Shown here piece after piece: positions 53,971 through 64,000 of a stretch of DNA of 64,000 bases. The translations under genes were made by a program, and so were the position numbers. The stretch's first letter is position 1. The number at the start of each line of letters is the position of its first letter. Below the pieces are notes generated by a model that saw nothing but the letters and a program-made list of their open reading frames with translations, was not told the origin of the DNA and did no database searches. Location of the stretch: the NCBI GenBank assembly GCA_018105865.1, contig CM030870.1, positions 897,001 to 961,000 on the forward strand, given 5' to 3'. Source of the stretch: Metaphire vulgaris (lineage: Eukaryota; Annelida; Clitellata; Crassiclitellata; Megascolecidae).

Positions 53971-54156
53971 TCGGTCGTGAAATTTGCGCAAAAACCGTTG
54001 AGTTTTTTTTTGGGGGGGAGATAGGTAGCATGATCGAAGAGAATGCGCGAATGTGCGAAGGGCACAAGTTTTTTTGTATTTTTGCTATTCGGCGACTGTT
54101 TTGTCAGAAAATGTCGATGGACTTTCATTTTCTGTTCCTCATCCTCGCACAGTCAT

Positions 54157-54342
54157 CAGCGGCGGCGCTGGGTTATGTTGGCTGGGTGGGTCTGATGCAA
54201 TTTACACAACCAGGACCCGGCCCAGACCACCCCTTCCCCGAAAGCAAAATTTCTCTGCGGATTTGCACGATTTGTTCGGGTGCCCCTGCCCGAGGCTAGG
54301 TGGGTCCGGACCCGAGGACTCGCCACCTTAGCGCCGCCCCTG
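54157..54342. mobile_element. hAT-like MITE (CAGCGGCGGCGC family), 186 bp
   Basis: CAGCGGCGGCGCTGGG..GCGCCGCCCCTG with exact 8-bp duplication ACAGTCAT at 54149-54156 and 54343-54350. Confidence 0.9.
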
Positions 54343-54359
54343 ACAGTCATTGGCACTAG

Positions 54360-54990
54360 TTGATTCTCAGTGTGTGGTTCTAAGCTCTGGAATTCATTAC
54401 CAATATCACTTCGTATAGCTATAGCACTTTATCATCTTTCAGATCTGGTCTTTAAACATACCTGTTTGACTTGGCTTATCTGAGTTATCTCCCCTTAGAT
54501 TGCTCCTCCGCTGTTCTGACTGATCTTCCGGATTGACCTGGCTTTAATTCTATTTGGATTTGGTGCACCATCGGCTGATGCCCTGGCCAGTGGCGTAGCC
54601 AAGCGGGGTTGGGGTTAACCCCTTGGCTGACGAAAACAAAATAATTGTAATGAGTCTTCATGCATTTTTAATTTGTTGACGCGACTTTGGGGGTCAACCT
54701 CTTTGCTGTAGACTGATTTAAGTGGTTTTAAGTAAGAGGCGAACCACTTTAAACTTGTTTTTATATTATACATGATTATATTAAGTAAGAGGCGAGGAAC
54801 TTTTTGCTTGTCACGTAAAAAAGTAGAGGCGATAACGTTTTTTTGCTTGTCAGGAGTTTTCCAAAGTTGCTGGTCACGGTCAAAACAAAAATCAAACCCC
54901 ATTACGGAAATCCTGGCTACGCCACTGGCCCTGGGTTTTATGATAGTGGCGCGATAGAAGTTTCGTGATTGATTGATTGATTGATTTATG
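54360..54990 (+). mobile_element. LINE 3' end with GATT tail, split by a MITE
   Basis: ALEFITNITS..LSSFRSGL-type C-terminus, then a 3' tail that continues after the MITE at 54588-54927 and ends in GATTGATTGATTGATT. Confidence 0.65.
54588..54927. mobile_element. hAT-like MITE (CAGTGGCG family), nested in a LINE
   Basis: CAGTGGCGTAGCCAAGC..CTGGCTACGCCACTG; flanks GCCCTGGC and GCCCTGGG, 7 of 8. Holds two copies of the TTTTTGCTTGTCA motif. Confidence 0.85.
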
Positions 54991-55230
54991 TGTAACCCTA
55001 TTCCGGAACCCTGGTTACGCCACTGCTCTACACTGCATCTGATGTTTTGTTTTCCACGTTCAATCCTAAAAGTTGAAACGATCACAGTTACTACTATGCC
55101 TAAGCTTTTCCACTTAACAATTTTCTGCTTCAAATAGTTAGGCTAACTGTGCGTGATTGATTTATTGTAGACGTCGAGATTCTGATGGAGACATCATTTC
55201 GAACGACAAGATTATAGTTTTCGCCAGCGG

Positions 55231-57195
55231 ATGCTGCTCAGCAAAATAGTTCTAGAAAAGCCAAAAGAAATGGACAGACATAAATTCTACCGAAACATCA
55301 GAGACGGCGCTAAAGAAGCAAAGCGCGCCAACATTAACACTGAGAACAGGATGACGACAGAGGAGGACACGCGGCCGAAGAGTTTCGTCACGTCCGCCAC
55401 TGGAAAAACAACACGATTCGACGACGAACAATACTCCATACCTCGATACAACTCCGAAGAGTCGATGAAGATTTCTGTTGGTCAGATATCTCGACAACCG
55501 TCCGTGAAGTCCTCCCGGCAGCCATCCGTGCGCGAGAGGTCCTTTCGGGAGACGATCTACTCGCCCCGGACGGAGAGACGCCGACCGGACGAGGACCTGC
55601 ATTCGCCGCCGAGGGCAGAGAGTGGATTTCTCGGCGGTAGCAGCGACAACGAGGCGAGGAAGTCGGCAAGACGGGAGAGAAGTGGGGAGAAGGAGAATTT
55701 TCCGGTTCTTGCTGCAGAAGATTCGAAAAGCCGATTGACCACGGAGAACAGGCTGCTAAGGATCGAGATGGACGATGTCAATAACCATCTGGAAGTATTG
55801 AAGAACAGCCAAGAAAGCGCGCTACATCGACTGAATGAGGTTCGCAGGGAGATGGACAAGGCTGGACGTGAACATCTCGTTGAGATCGAGAACTTAAAAG
55901 AGAAGATCAGAGAGTTGGAGAGCAACGGAACCGACTTGAAAAACGAACTGGATTCTCTCAGAAAAAAGAAAGAACTTCAACGTGTTGAGAACGAGAGACT
56001 GAGATCAGAGTTGGAGCGGCTGAAAGATGACGCAGAGCATGATAAACAATTGGCGAAATCGGCAGACAGGCTAAAGTCAGAGAATTTGAAGTTAGAAGAA
56101 GAACTGGAGCGCAAGTCGAAAATGCTGGACAATCTGATTGCAGAAAACAATCAATTTAAGGAGCAGGAGCAGAGCATGACTAAAGAGCGAGACCTCGAGG
56201 ATAAACTCGGGAAGATCACGGATAAATTGGACAGAAAGAGGCATAAGTTAGTGGCAGCAAGAAAGGACATAGAAAACCTGCAGAAGGTCGCGATTTCAGC
56301 AGAACAAGTAGCAGAACTGCGGGCAAAGATAGAGAAATTGGGATCAGAATTGAAAGGGAGGGACATGCTGTTGGAAGAAGCCAAAAGGGAACACCGAGAT
56401 GCACAGCACGAAAATAATGAATTAGACAGGAAATGCAAAGATCTGAAGGATCAGTTTATCGAACTTCACGCTCAGCTCAAAAAAGTGCAAAAGACAAATG
56501 ATGAACTGAACGCTAATAGCAAGGAATCTGATTTGGAAATCGACCGACTGAGAAAAGAAAACGATAAACTGAAGGACCATCTCAAAGAAGAGAAAGAAAA
56601 TGCGCTCAGGTTGCTGCGATTCAGCGCCTTGGAAGAGAAAGTGACCCCTCTGAAAGAGACCATCCGAGAACAAGACACCAGAATCGCAGATCTTGACAAG
56701 GAAGTGGACACATTGCGCCATGCCGTTCATGGGTACCAGAATCAGATTGATGCGATGAGAATCGAACCAAATACCCCGAGTTCCCCACATCCAAGCATGC
56801 CTCCTCAGCCTCTTCCAGACCATGCTGCAGCACATCGCCGCCTGCTCGAGGAAAATGCCCGTCTTTTGACACTTGTGGATCATTACCGTCAATTTGCCCA
56901 TGTACCGCCACCAGTTGACCATTCACGCAGCAGGTCCAACGGAGAATTGGAAGACACCAAGAGACAACTGACAGTCAGCAAGGATCGAGTGACCCAGCTG
57001 GAAAAATGGCTAGATGAAATCTACAACGACAAAAACTTCCAGGTAATTCTGAAAGGTCAAGGCAAAGGTCAGAAGGTCGCCACGTTGCCCGACCTGCCAA
57101 AGAAATACATTCTCGCGAAAGGATCGAATGATTCAGGAAGAAAATTAAAACCAGGCGCTTTCACAGATCGGCCTAGGAAAACTCCACAAACATAA
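55231..57195 (+). CDS. Intronless coiled-coil protein, 654 residues, unidentified
   Basis: Starts MLLSKIVLEKPKEMDRHKFY (a second Met at residue 14 is possible). Residues 1-150 are charged and low-complexity, with SRQPS repeats. About 165-510 form one long coiled coil with heptad Leu (ENERLRSELERL, EKIRELESNGTDLKNEL). Then a Pro-rich break (TPSSPHPSMPPQPLP), a short coil and EKWLDEIYNDKNFQVILKG. No enzymatic motif. I do not recognise the family; a cytoskeletal or centrosomal scaffold is possible. TTATTGTAG at 55162-55170 could be an acceptor ending a 5' UTR intron. Stop TAA 57193-57195. It could also be a retrogene, but I saw no poly(A) tract. Confidence 0.8.
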   Translation: MLLSKIVLEKPKEMDRHKFYRNIRDGAKEAKRANINTENRMTTEEDTRPKSFVTSATGKTTRFDDEQYSIPRYNSEESMKISVGQISRQPSVKSSRQPSVRERSFRETIYSPRTERRRPDEDLHSPPRAESGFLGGSSDNEARKSARRERSGEKENFPVLAAEDSKSRLTTENRLLRIEMDDVNNHLEVLKNSQESALHRLNEVRREMDKAGREHLVEIENLKEKIRELESNGTDLKNELDSLRKKKELQRVENERLRSELERLKDDAEHDKQLAKSADRLKSENLKLEEELERKSKMLDNLIAENNQFKEQEQSMTKERDLEDKLGKITDKLDRKRHKLVAARKDIENLQKVAISAEQVAELRAKIEKLGSELKGRDMLLEEAKREHRDAQHENNELDRKCKDLKDQFIELHAQLKKVQKTNDELNANSKESDLEIDRLRKENDKLKDHLKEEKENALRLLRFSALEEKVTPLKETIREQDTRIADLDKEVDTLRHAVHGYQNQIDAMRIEPNTPSSPHPSMPPQPLPDHAAAHRRLLEENARLLTLVDHYRQFAHVPPPVDHSRSRSNGELEDTKRQLTVSKDRVTQLEKWLDEIYNDKNFQVILKGQGKGQKVATLPDLPKKYILAKGSNDSGRKLKPGAFTDRPRKTPQT

Positions 57196-57528
57196 GTCCG
57201 TGTTTTCTGTAGTACCTATAGCCTTCCGTTGGAAGGCGATATAAAGAAATATTATTGTAGTGTAGCTATTTGTAAAAAATCAATATTGACCAGTTTCGAA
57301 TTCGGAGCATCAAGAAAGTGCTTATACTGTAAACATCTCTGGAGCCTGGATAAACATGAAGCAATTAACGACATTAGATATAATTGTTCTTCTAGAGTAT
57401 ACCTTTCTTTCGCAGCCTTTCAACAGCGCCAGGTTGACTGATGCAGAGTTTCGAGTCCTTCTTTGAATCTGGAGAGGTGACAGATCTCACTTTAATAAGG
57501 GATTTAGCCTCTAAAACCTAATTTAAGG
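57196..57528 (+). other. Probable 3' region of the coiled-coil gene
   Basis: Unique sequence after the stop. No AATAAA found. Ends at a MITE. Confidence 0.35.
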
Positions 57529-57724
57529 CAGTGTTTAATCTAGACTCCTGGACTCTGAGAAGAAACTGACAAAGCCGGGGGAACTGACAAAGCCGGGGGA
57601 ATTCTGCTAGTGGGCTGCTGTTAGTTGATGTAGTATGCCAAAATTTCCGGGAGGGGGGGAGAATTTGAAATTTCCGGGAGAAAAAGGGCAATTTTCCCCC
57701 GAAAACGGCCTAGATTAAACCCTG
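57529..57724. mobile_element. hAT-like MITE (CAGTGTTTAATC family), 196 bp
   Basis: CAGTGTTTAATCTAGACTCC..GGCCTAGATTAAACCCTG; flanks ATTTAAGG and ATTAAAGG, 7 of 8. AACTGACAAAGCCGGGGG is repeated in tandem at 57566 and 57584. Confidence 0.85.
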
Positions 57725-57875
57725 ATTAAAGGTAGGCCTACGGTTGAATTCTATACATGATTTATCAAAGCGTCTGCCAAATTTCATGGACGAAAAATTA
57801 TCAGGCATAAAATAATCTGCCCATTTATACGTAAAATGGACTTTAGGACCATAGCAGGCGATCTACAATGGCAGA

Positions 57876-58224
57876 TAGGGATATTTTTACACCCCTAACA
57901 CCCCCAACACCAGGGTGCGATTTGTGACCTGGAGCAGTGGGGGGGGGTATGTCGAGCTTGGGGGGATGTAGTTGTTGGAAACTGTAGCAGTGGGGGGATG
58001 TAGGGGTGGGAGATGTAGCAGTAGGGGGGATGTAGTTGGGCAGTGGGGGGGGGAAGATTCCCCCCTTCCCCCGCAAATCGCGCCCTGCCCAACACCCCCC
58101 TATCTGAGACCGACACCCCTAATCTGAGAGCCGGATTACTTTATTTTCTCTTCAGACTTTTCGTCAGGGCACCCCCAGAAAATACCAACACCCCCTCAAA
58201 TTGCTAATCCTAGAAATAACCCTG
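57876..58224. mobile_element. hAT-like MITE (CAGGGTTATTT family), host of a nested MITE
   Basis: TAGGGATATTTTTACACCCC..CTAGAAATAACCCTG in reverse; flanks ATGGCAGA and CTGGCAGA, 7 of 8. Without the insert at 57911 and one target copy it is about 164 bp. Confidence 0.85.
57911..58087. mobile_element. Nested hAT-like MITE (CAGGGTGCGATTTG family), 177 bp
   Basis: CAGGGTGCGATTTG..CAAATCGCGCCCTG with exact 8-bp duplication CCCAACAC at 57903-57910 and 58088-58095, inside the 57876 element. Confidence 0.95.
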
Positions 58225-58567
58225 CTGGCAGAAGTCTGAGAAATGCTGGAAACAAGGTGCCAACAAAGTTAGCCAGTTATAAATTAAGTGAAGCCAAAGC
58301 TTACTGTATAGCGTCAACACTATTGGCATAGCCACGGGCAAGGCAAGGAGCCAGCTCCCTATCCCAACATCCCCCCTTAATTAAAAATGTTCAGCACTGA
58401 CACAAATTCTTGCATTGAACTATGTCTCTTCCCCTTCAGCAATGTAAATTTTCCCCTCCCCAAAGGCCTGGAGTCTGGATAAGACACTGGATATAGTTTT
58501 GCAGTGGCAGTCAAGAGTTCAGAATGTGGAATGGCACCACCACTTAGTTAGGGGAACTACTTGGTCA

Positions 58568-58737
58568 CAGGGTTATTTCTAGGATTATCAATTTGGGCGT
58601 GTCGGTCTCAAATTCGGGGGGGGGGTGTTGGAAGATGTTAGGGGCGCGCGTCAGGCTCGGATTGGGGAAAATTTGGGGGGAGAGTGGCGGTCTCAAATTG
58701 GAGGGTGGTGGTGTTAGGGGGTGTAAAAATATCTCTG
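58568..58737. mobile_element. hAT-like MITE (CAGGGTTATTTCTAGG family), copy 5
   Basis: CAGGGTTATTTCTAGGATTA..AAAAATATCTCTG; flanks CTTGGTCA and CTTGGTCT, 7 of 8. Confidence 0.85.
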
Positions 58738-59061
58738 CTTGGTCTGATCCGACTAAGGGATATGAGAGAGCGTCATGAGCAGTGGCCCAGTGGGATCTGG
58801 TGTGGAACTCTATCGGCAGAAGTTTTCTAGACAATAGAGTTAAACCGTGAGCTCTGGTTCATATATGTTACACTCTGATTTATTATATAGACCCATATAT
58901 AGAGTGACCAACAGCTGCAATATAATTAAGTTTATCGATTTAATCTGCAATCATATTATTACCCCCTCCCCTCCAATCAGCGTTTTATCCAGACTCCAGA
59001 CATGGGGGGATTAACTTGGCTGGAAGGGAATTAATTTTTTTAGTTCAGAGACACAGTTCAA
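58738..59061. other. No gene recognised
   Basis: Unique sequence with a fragment resembling the CAGTGTTT MITE near 58970-59040. Confidence 0.35.
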
Positions 59062-59394
59062 GAGGTCGTCCATAAATTACGTAACGCGGCTAGGGGGAGT
59101 CCGGCCATTTGTTACGAAGTGTGACGACGGGGGGATGTCCGTAAATGTAACGTAACGCAAAAAAATTTAAGTGATAACCTTTGACCTTTTTTGCTTGTCA
59201 GGGATTTGGAGAGGAAAAAATACAAGGATGACCTTTGTTGCTTGTCAAGACTTTTCGGAAGACGAAAATGGATGGAGGGGGTCGGCCCGTTGTTACGTCA
59301 TATTTTAAGGGTCTGACGTTTTGTTACGTCGCGTTACGAAGGAGAAGGGGTCCAAAAGTGCCAAAATCGCGTTACGTAATTTATGGACGACCCC
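59062..59394. mobile_element. Harbinger-like MITE, family 2, copy 3
   Basis: GAGGTCGTCCATAAATTACG..CGTAATTTATGGACGACCCC; CAA on both sides (59059-59061, 59395-59397). Contains two motif copies (59183, 59229). Confidence 0.8.
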
Positions 59395-60623
59395 CAATGC
59401 AAAAATTTAAAATGACAATAGACACTACAGAAACTTTCGAAGTTCCAACTTCTAAGACATATTTAGGCGTATTAGAAACGTAAAATGAAGTAGGCCTACT
59501 GCCATTTGAGCGTAGGGCCTAGGCCTACTAAATAAAGGTTGCAACGTTATGCAATCATTCGTTACAGAAAGCAAAGATATTCAACAGTGATTACCCCAAT
59601 CAGGTGCTGGCATCAACAAAGCCTATTCTTTCTTCTTTTTAAAAACGACACTTGTATGATTTTCCCCACCCCACTGACCTGACACTCAAACTTTGAATAT
59701 ACCTAAATTATTTCAGATTTATTTAGGCATAGTCGTGTTTTTACAGGGCTAGAAAATGTGATTTTAAAACATCGGGTTTTTATGTTTTTAAAATCTCGTG
59801 GATTTCAAATTTTGAAAGCAGTCACAACAGTTTTTGCTTATTTTAAGCTCAGCCTCTCTTAAAAAGCTATAAAATCATAGGCAATGGTCAATATCAATAA
59901 TATGTGTTTAAAAGGTCAAATTTTAGGTCTTTAAGTTTTTTGCTTTTAAGTCGAAAAATTAAAAATCAATCTTCAATGCTTTAAACAGCTTGTTGCTCTC
60001 TGCAGACATCAGAACACATATAGCCTATGTGATAACAATATAAAATCATATAGAATGGGGTGTCTATTGAGACTATCGGTGTTGAAATGTGACAAAAATA
60101 AAGAGAAGAAGGGTCTATGGATGTTGACGTGCTAAACATTAAAACCTAAAAATCCTTTTAAAAACCTACATTTCATTTCCAAAAATCCCAAGTTTTTTCC
60201 TGCCCTGGTTTTTCATAAAAGAATGAAACGAAACCGGAAACCCAGCGTCCTGTTTTCATACTTACTTACTAAAGCTCCAGCGGTTCTGCTGTTTGGAGAC
60301 CGGGGTGCCGATCGGACTTTTAAACGATAACGGACAAAATTTTATTGTAAATAATGTGACTTTGAGTAATTTTTATTGTCGAGTGTTGATTCGGCATCGA
60401 TGGTCGTTTCATCGACGACTGTACGCTGTGCTGTCGCTTGAAGCGCCCATGACCGCAATTTCAGAATCGACAGGTGATAACACAGTTACCTGTATTAATT
60501 ACTCGAACTAAGCATGCATGGTTATCGTTACTCATATTTGTGTGCACGAAAGGGCCCCTATATTAAACTGGCGTGCAGCGAAAGTGATGCAGCTTATTTT
60601 GGCACATATAAGTGGATTGTCAA
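59395..60623. other. No gene recognised
   Basis: AT-rich. TTTAAAA(A)TC and TTAAAAACC variants between 59750 and 60200 suggest an old repeat. No plausible coding frame. Confidence 0.4.
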
Positions 60624-61038
60624 GGGGTTGTCCATTAATTATGTCAACAATTTTGGGCAATTTTGACCCCCTCATCCCTTGTCAACAACTGTCAACTTTC
60701 AGTGACCCCCTATAATTATGTCAAAAACTGTTGACTCCCCCACCACTAAGACCAGTGACGGGTCCCCTAAAAGTTTAGAAGGTTATTATTTTTGCAGCGA
60801 TGAGACCTTTTCTCCTTTCATTTGTTCAAGTGTCATAATGTGGTGGTGATGAAATTTTTTTGCTTGTCAGGCTTTTTCTGTTGTAATAAATAGTATTCCG
60901 TGACATTTCCTATTTTGTATCATTTGTAAAAAAAGAAATTGTTGACGTCAACTTCTCTTGACCACCCATCCCCTGTCAACAAATGTCAAACTTTTTCAAA
61001 CCCCTCCTATTTTGTTGACATAATTAATGGACAGCCTC
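60624..61038. mobile_element. Harbinger-like MITE, family 1, copy 5
   Basis: GGGGTTGTCCATTAATTATG..ACATAATTAATGGACAGCCT. Flanks CAA and CAT do not match, the only one of five without a clean 3-bp duplication. Confidence 0.8.
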
Positions 61039-61264
61039 CATGATTTAAGAATGAAATCTTTGATTCTCGATTGCATGTATTAAAACTTACGATAGAAGGA
61101 CTATGTTGACCTTATCAATTAAAAACATACCTGATAAGCTGTGGTTTAATAGAAGGAAAATGGTTATATTATAAGTTATAACCAGCCTGACAGAAATTGA
61201 AGCCAGAGATTTGGGTCAGACTCAGGTCTTGACCAACACAAGGCACGACCTTGCAGTGTCCTCA

Positions 61265-61640
61265 ATCAATGTTTAATCAATGAATAATCTTCTATGGCGC
61301 CACTATCATAATGCCTAGGGCATCAGCCAATGACAGTGGCGTAATGTGGGTGGGGCGAGGGGGCAATTTGCAGAAAGCCCTCAGGCTCCGGAAGAAGGGG
61401 TCCCCCGGAAGAGTGGTTGCAACTTACTAAACAATGATTTATTTTTACATTTTACTACTATTTCAATATTACTGCTACAAAGTGAGTAATTATTGAATTA
61501 GGGAGTAAACCTTATTTTTAGAACAGTGTAATCTATGTTAGCCTATAGGGGCCCCATATCCTATAGGGCCCATATCAAGGATGCCCCCTTGGCCCCCAAA
61601 AGTCACGCTACGCCACTGGCGATGGCACACCGCATCTAAT
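61265..61640 (-). mobile_element. LINE 3' tail with nested CAGTGGCG MITE
   Basis: TCAATCAATG..CTTCTATGGCGCCACTATCATAATGCC is the LINE tail. A MITE, CAGTGGCGTAATG..CGCTACGCCACTG, lies at about 61335-61619. Confidence 0.65.
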
Positions 61641-61683
61641 CCAAATCGGAAAGGTTGGGAGAGGAGGTAGAGATAGCTGCAGC

Positions 61684-61868
61684 TATCTGTGTGTCTATAA
61701 ATGTATCTGTGTATCTGTAAATGTATCTGTGTATTTATATATGTATCTGTGTATCCATAAATGTATCTGTGTGTCTATAAATGTATCTGTGTATCTGTAA
61801 ATGTATCTGTGTATCTATCTGTAAATGTATCTGTGTATCCATAAATGTATATGTGTATCCATATGTGA
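61684..61868. repeat. 20-bp minisatellite (ATGTATCTGTGTATC..)
   Basis: Unit ATGTATCTGTGTATCYRTAA, about nine copies with variants. The same unit reappears at 63855 to the window end. Confidence 0.9.
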
Positions 61869-62908
61869 GTTGTGTTGTTAATCCAATATTGTTTCATGGA
61901 ATTCAAAAAATTTCTCAGTTGTCTAAAAGTTAGATGGATGCTCTCTGAATTTGTCAAAATAAAATATTTTCAAGAGAACAAACATTAAATTATTTCTTTG
62001 AATACCGGTAGTTGGATGGATACAGTCAATTGTTGGCAGATATTTCCAAAGGTTTTGGTCATTAATTCTTTACTGGGCATCATATGACATTCTTTACTGG
62101 GCATCATATGACATCATGTACTATCTATCATATCATGTGATATCATGCCAGGACAGCCTTCAATCAGTTTATTACCGGTAGTTTGACACTCATGTCAAGT
62201 TGTAGGATAATCCAATATCATAATGATAATTATAAAGCAGATACCATTTGATCAGCCATTACTGATGGTTCTATAGTTCCGAATTTTAAAGCTTCGTCCA
62301 TTATAATTATTATATAACATTTACTCAATTCCATATTGAAGACATATTCAGGTTTGATCAAGCACTTTAGGAAGCGGCAACCTGATGGGAAGATTTCTCT
62401 TTTTTTTGGTAACTGGATCATCGTAATGCTATGTCATATTTGATTTTCTCACACTATAATTATCTCAAATTACTACCAGTTCTTAGTTTTAGGTTAAATT
62501 AATTGTCTTATTGATTAACGGGCATTTACTGGTAGTGGTTCTCACACAGGGCAGATCCTACTGAACCGGTCTAAACCCTGATTTAATTATGATGATCAAA
62601 TTAAATAAAGTTTTTTCCATCTCCCTCTCCCCCTCTCTCTCATTGGCTATATTTTGATATTTTATTAATCAAGTGACATGTCATTGTTTACCAATTTGTA
62701 TTATGGCTTTATGATTTAATATTATGATCAAATAAAGTTTCCCCTCTACCCTGTCCGTCCCTCCCTTTCCCTCCCTGTACCTGTTCCTGTTTTTGTCTGT
62801 CTCTGTCTGCCTGTCTGTCTGTCTCTCTCATGCATGTGCATATGATCAGTTTCTGGTTCCTGAGATTGGGTTAGACATGGATATGCCCTCATAAAGAGAT
62901 AAAGAGTA

Positions 62909-62981
62909 CAGGGCGGCGCAAAAAAACTGGACTATATTAAATGCAAACCTAAATGTGACTAGTCCGGTTTTTTGTGCCATC

Positions 62982-62984
<3 letters not shown>
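62909..62984. mobile_element. mariner-like micro-MITE, 76 bp
   Basis: TA, CAGGGCGGCGCAAAAAAACT.., ..GGTTTTTTGTGCCATCCTG, TA. Inverted ends between TA dinucleotides fit Tc1/mariner. Confidence 0.7.
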
Positions 62985-63017
<33 letters not shown>

Positions 63018-63394
63018 CTAATCTAGATTGCTAGATTGATATGTACTCATTCAGTTGACACATCTAATTAAGCAAAACAGACACAGCATGAACATAGGCT
63101 TAGGACTGGCCGATGAATAGACTTCTTAGACTCATATTACCGGTTTATAGGCACAACTTGTGATGGAATATGCTTAGGGTTTTGCTGAATAGAAATGCTT
63201 GTGGTGATGAGCATTATTGAATTGTGAATGTTATGGTGAGCTGAAGGAATTCAACATTGCATGATGTCCTTGATGCTTTCAGTTTTCACTGTCTCTTGTG
63301 TGTGGATTATTTTTCAGAAGATTCTTCCTGCTAAGTGCTAGAGTCATGAACATATGTTATGTAATGTTTTTGTATCATCATTTCCATTAATAAC

Positions 63395-63650
63395 TTCACT
63401 ATCTCCTCAAGCGTTTAGGTCTAAACTTAAAACCTTCCTATTCCAAAAGTCATTTCCTCTGTAGCTACTGTATAACAACCTGTCCCTTCCATCTCATGGA
63501 AATAACACTGACCTTTGCCAGGCCAACAATCCACCTTGTGTAGTATAGCTACTTCAAGAGAGACTAAGCACATAAGAATAAGCAGCTACTACGATACTAC
63601 TTTCAGAGCTCTATATAAATTCACGAGATTTTACTTACTTACTTATCCTC
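63395..63650 (+). mobile_element. LINE 3' end with TTAC tail
   Basis: C-terminal frame FRSKLKTFLFQKSF in part (LSPQAFRSKLKTFLFQKSFP), then the AATAAGCAGCTACTACG tail, GAGATTTTACTTACTTACTT. Best copy of this tail in the window. Confidence 0.65.
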
Positions 63651-63854
63651 CTACTATTTTTTGTTTAAACGTGCTCGCCGTATTGCAGAAACAGTGGGCA
63701 ATCGTATTTTGACAAATCCATGTCCAGTCCAACCACTGTTCCATCGTCCCACCGCCTGCCATGCACAGCCGAGGAAGCACAGCAAGCCGCTTGCCTTAAC
63801 GGCGGAACATGTTTTGCCTGGGACGCTGGAGGAGGAATCAGAGACGTTGGCTGC

Positions 63855-64000
63855 AGGTATCTGTGTATCCATAAATATAATCTGTATATCTATAGATGTA
63901 TCTGTGTATCCACAAATGTATCTGTGTATCCACAAATGTATCTGTGTATCCACAAATGTATCTATGTATCCATAAATCTAATCTGTTTATCTATAGATGT
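63855..64000. repeat. 20-bp minisatellite, runs off the window
   Basis: TATCTGTGTATCCACAAATG units, the same family as 61684-61868, about 2 kb away. Confidence 0.9.

Noticed and set aside
53721..54128. Pro-rich minus-strand frame of 135 codons
   Set aside because: Lies over the G-rich GGGGCAGG tract; no family motif.

Overview
This is eukaryotic nuclear DNA, most likely from a marine invertebrate. Protein-coding exons are short, GT-AG spliced and sparse. The rest is dense with small terminal-inverted-repeat elements (MITEs), LINE 3' ends, tRNA-derived SINEs and long microsatellites. I cannot name the species. The clear genes are vertebrate-like in sequence (MCU, ZSWIM8, UBALD), which fits a deuterostome or lophotrochozoan, but that is inference.

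Layout. 1-7.4 kb: repeats only. 7.5-10.6 kb (+): the last three coding exons of MCU, the pore subunit of the mitochondrial calcium uniporter; earlier exons lie off the left edge or were not found. 10.6-14.3 kb: intergenic, with a piggyBac-like element. 14.37-35.64 kb (-): a complete 23-exon ZSWIM8, the substrate receptor of the ubiquitin ligase behind target-directed microRNA decay, coding for about 1,850 residues. MCU and ZSWIM8 are tail to tail. 36.03-43.13 kb: a 7.1-kb P-element-superfamily transposon with 33-bp perfect terminal inverted repeats, an exact 8-bp target duplication and a broken THAP-domain transposase, inserted about 390 bp upstream of the ZSWIM8 start codon. 44.88-47.75 kb (+): a three-exon UBALD gene (UBA-like domain). 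48-55 kb: layered MITEs. 55.23-57.20 kb (+): an intronless 654-codon coiled-coil protein I cannot name. 57.2-64 kb: more MITEs, LINE tails and minisatellites.

The genes do not form an operon or pathway. The strongest unusual signals are: the intact-ended P-like element; nine ZSWIM8/MCU splice junctions with a MITE within about 36 bp, one of them with its target duplication made out of the splice donor itself; a roughly 20-bp motif shared by otherwise unrelated repeat families; a decayed copy of a ZSWIM8 coding exon inside a ZSWIM8 intron, with internal tandem growth; and three single-base frame discordances inside otherwise well-conserved ZSWIM8 exons, which may be assembly errors.

Exon limits were read by eye from splice signals, reading phase and remembered family sequences. 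No alignment or database search was run.
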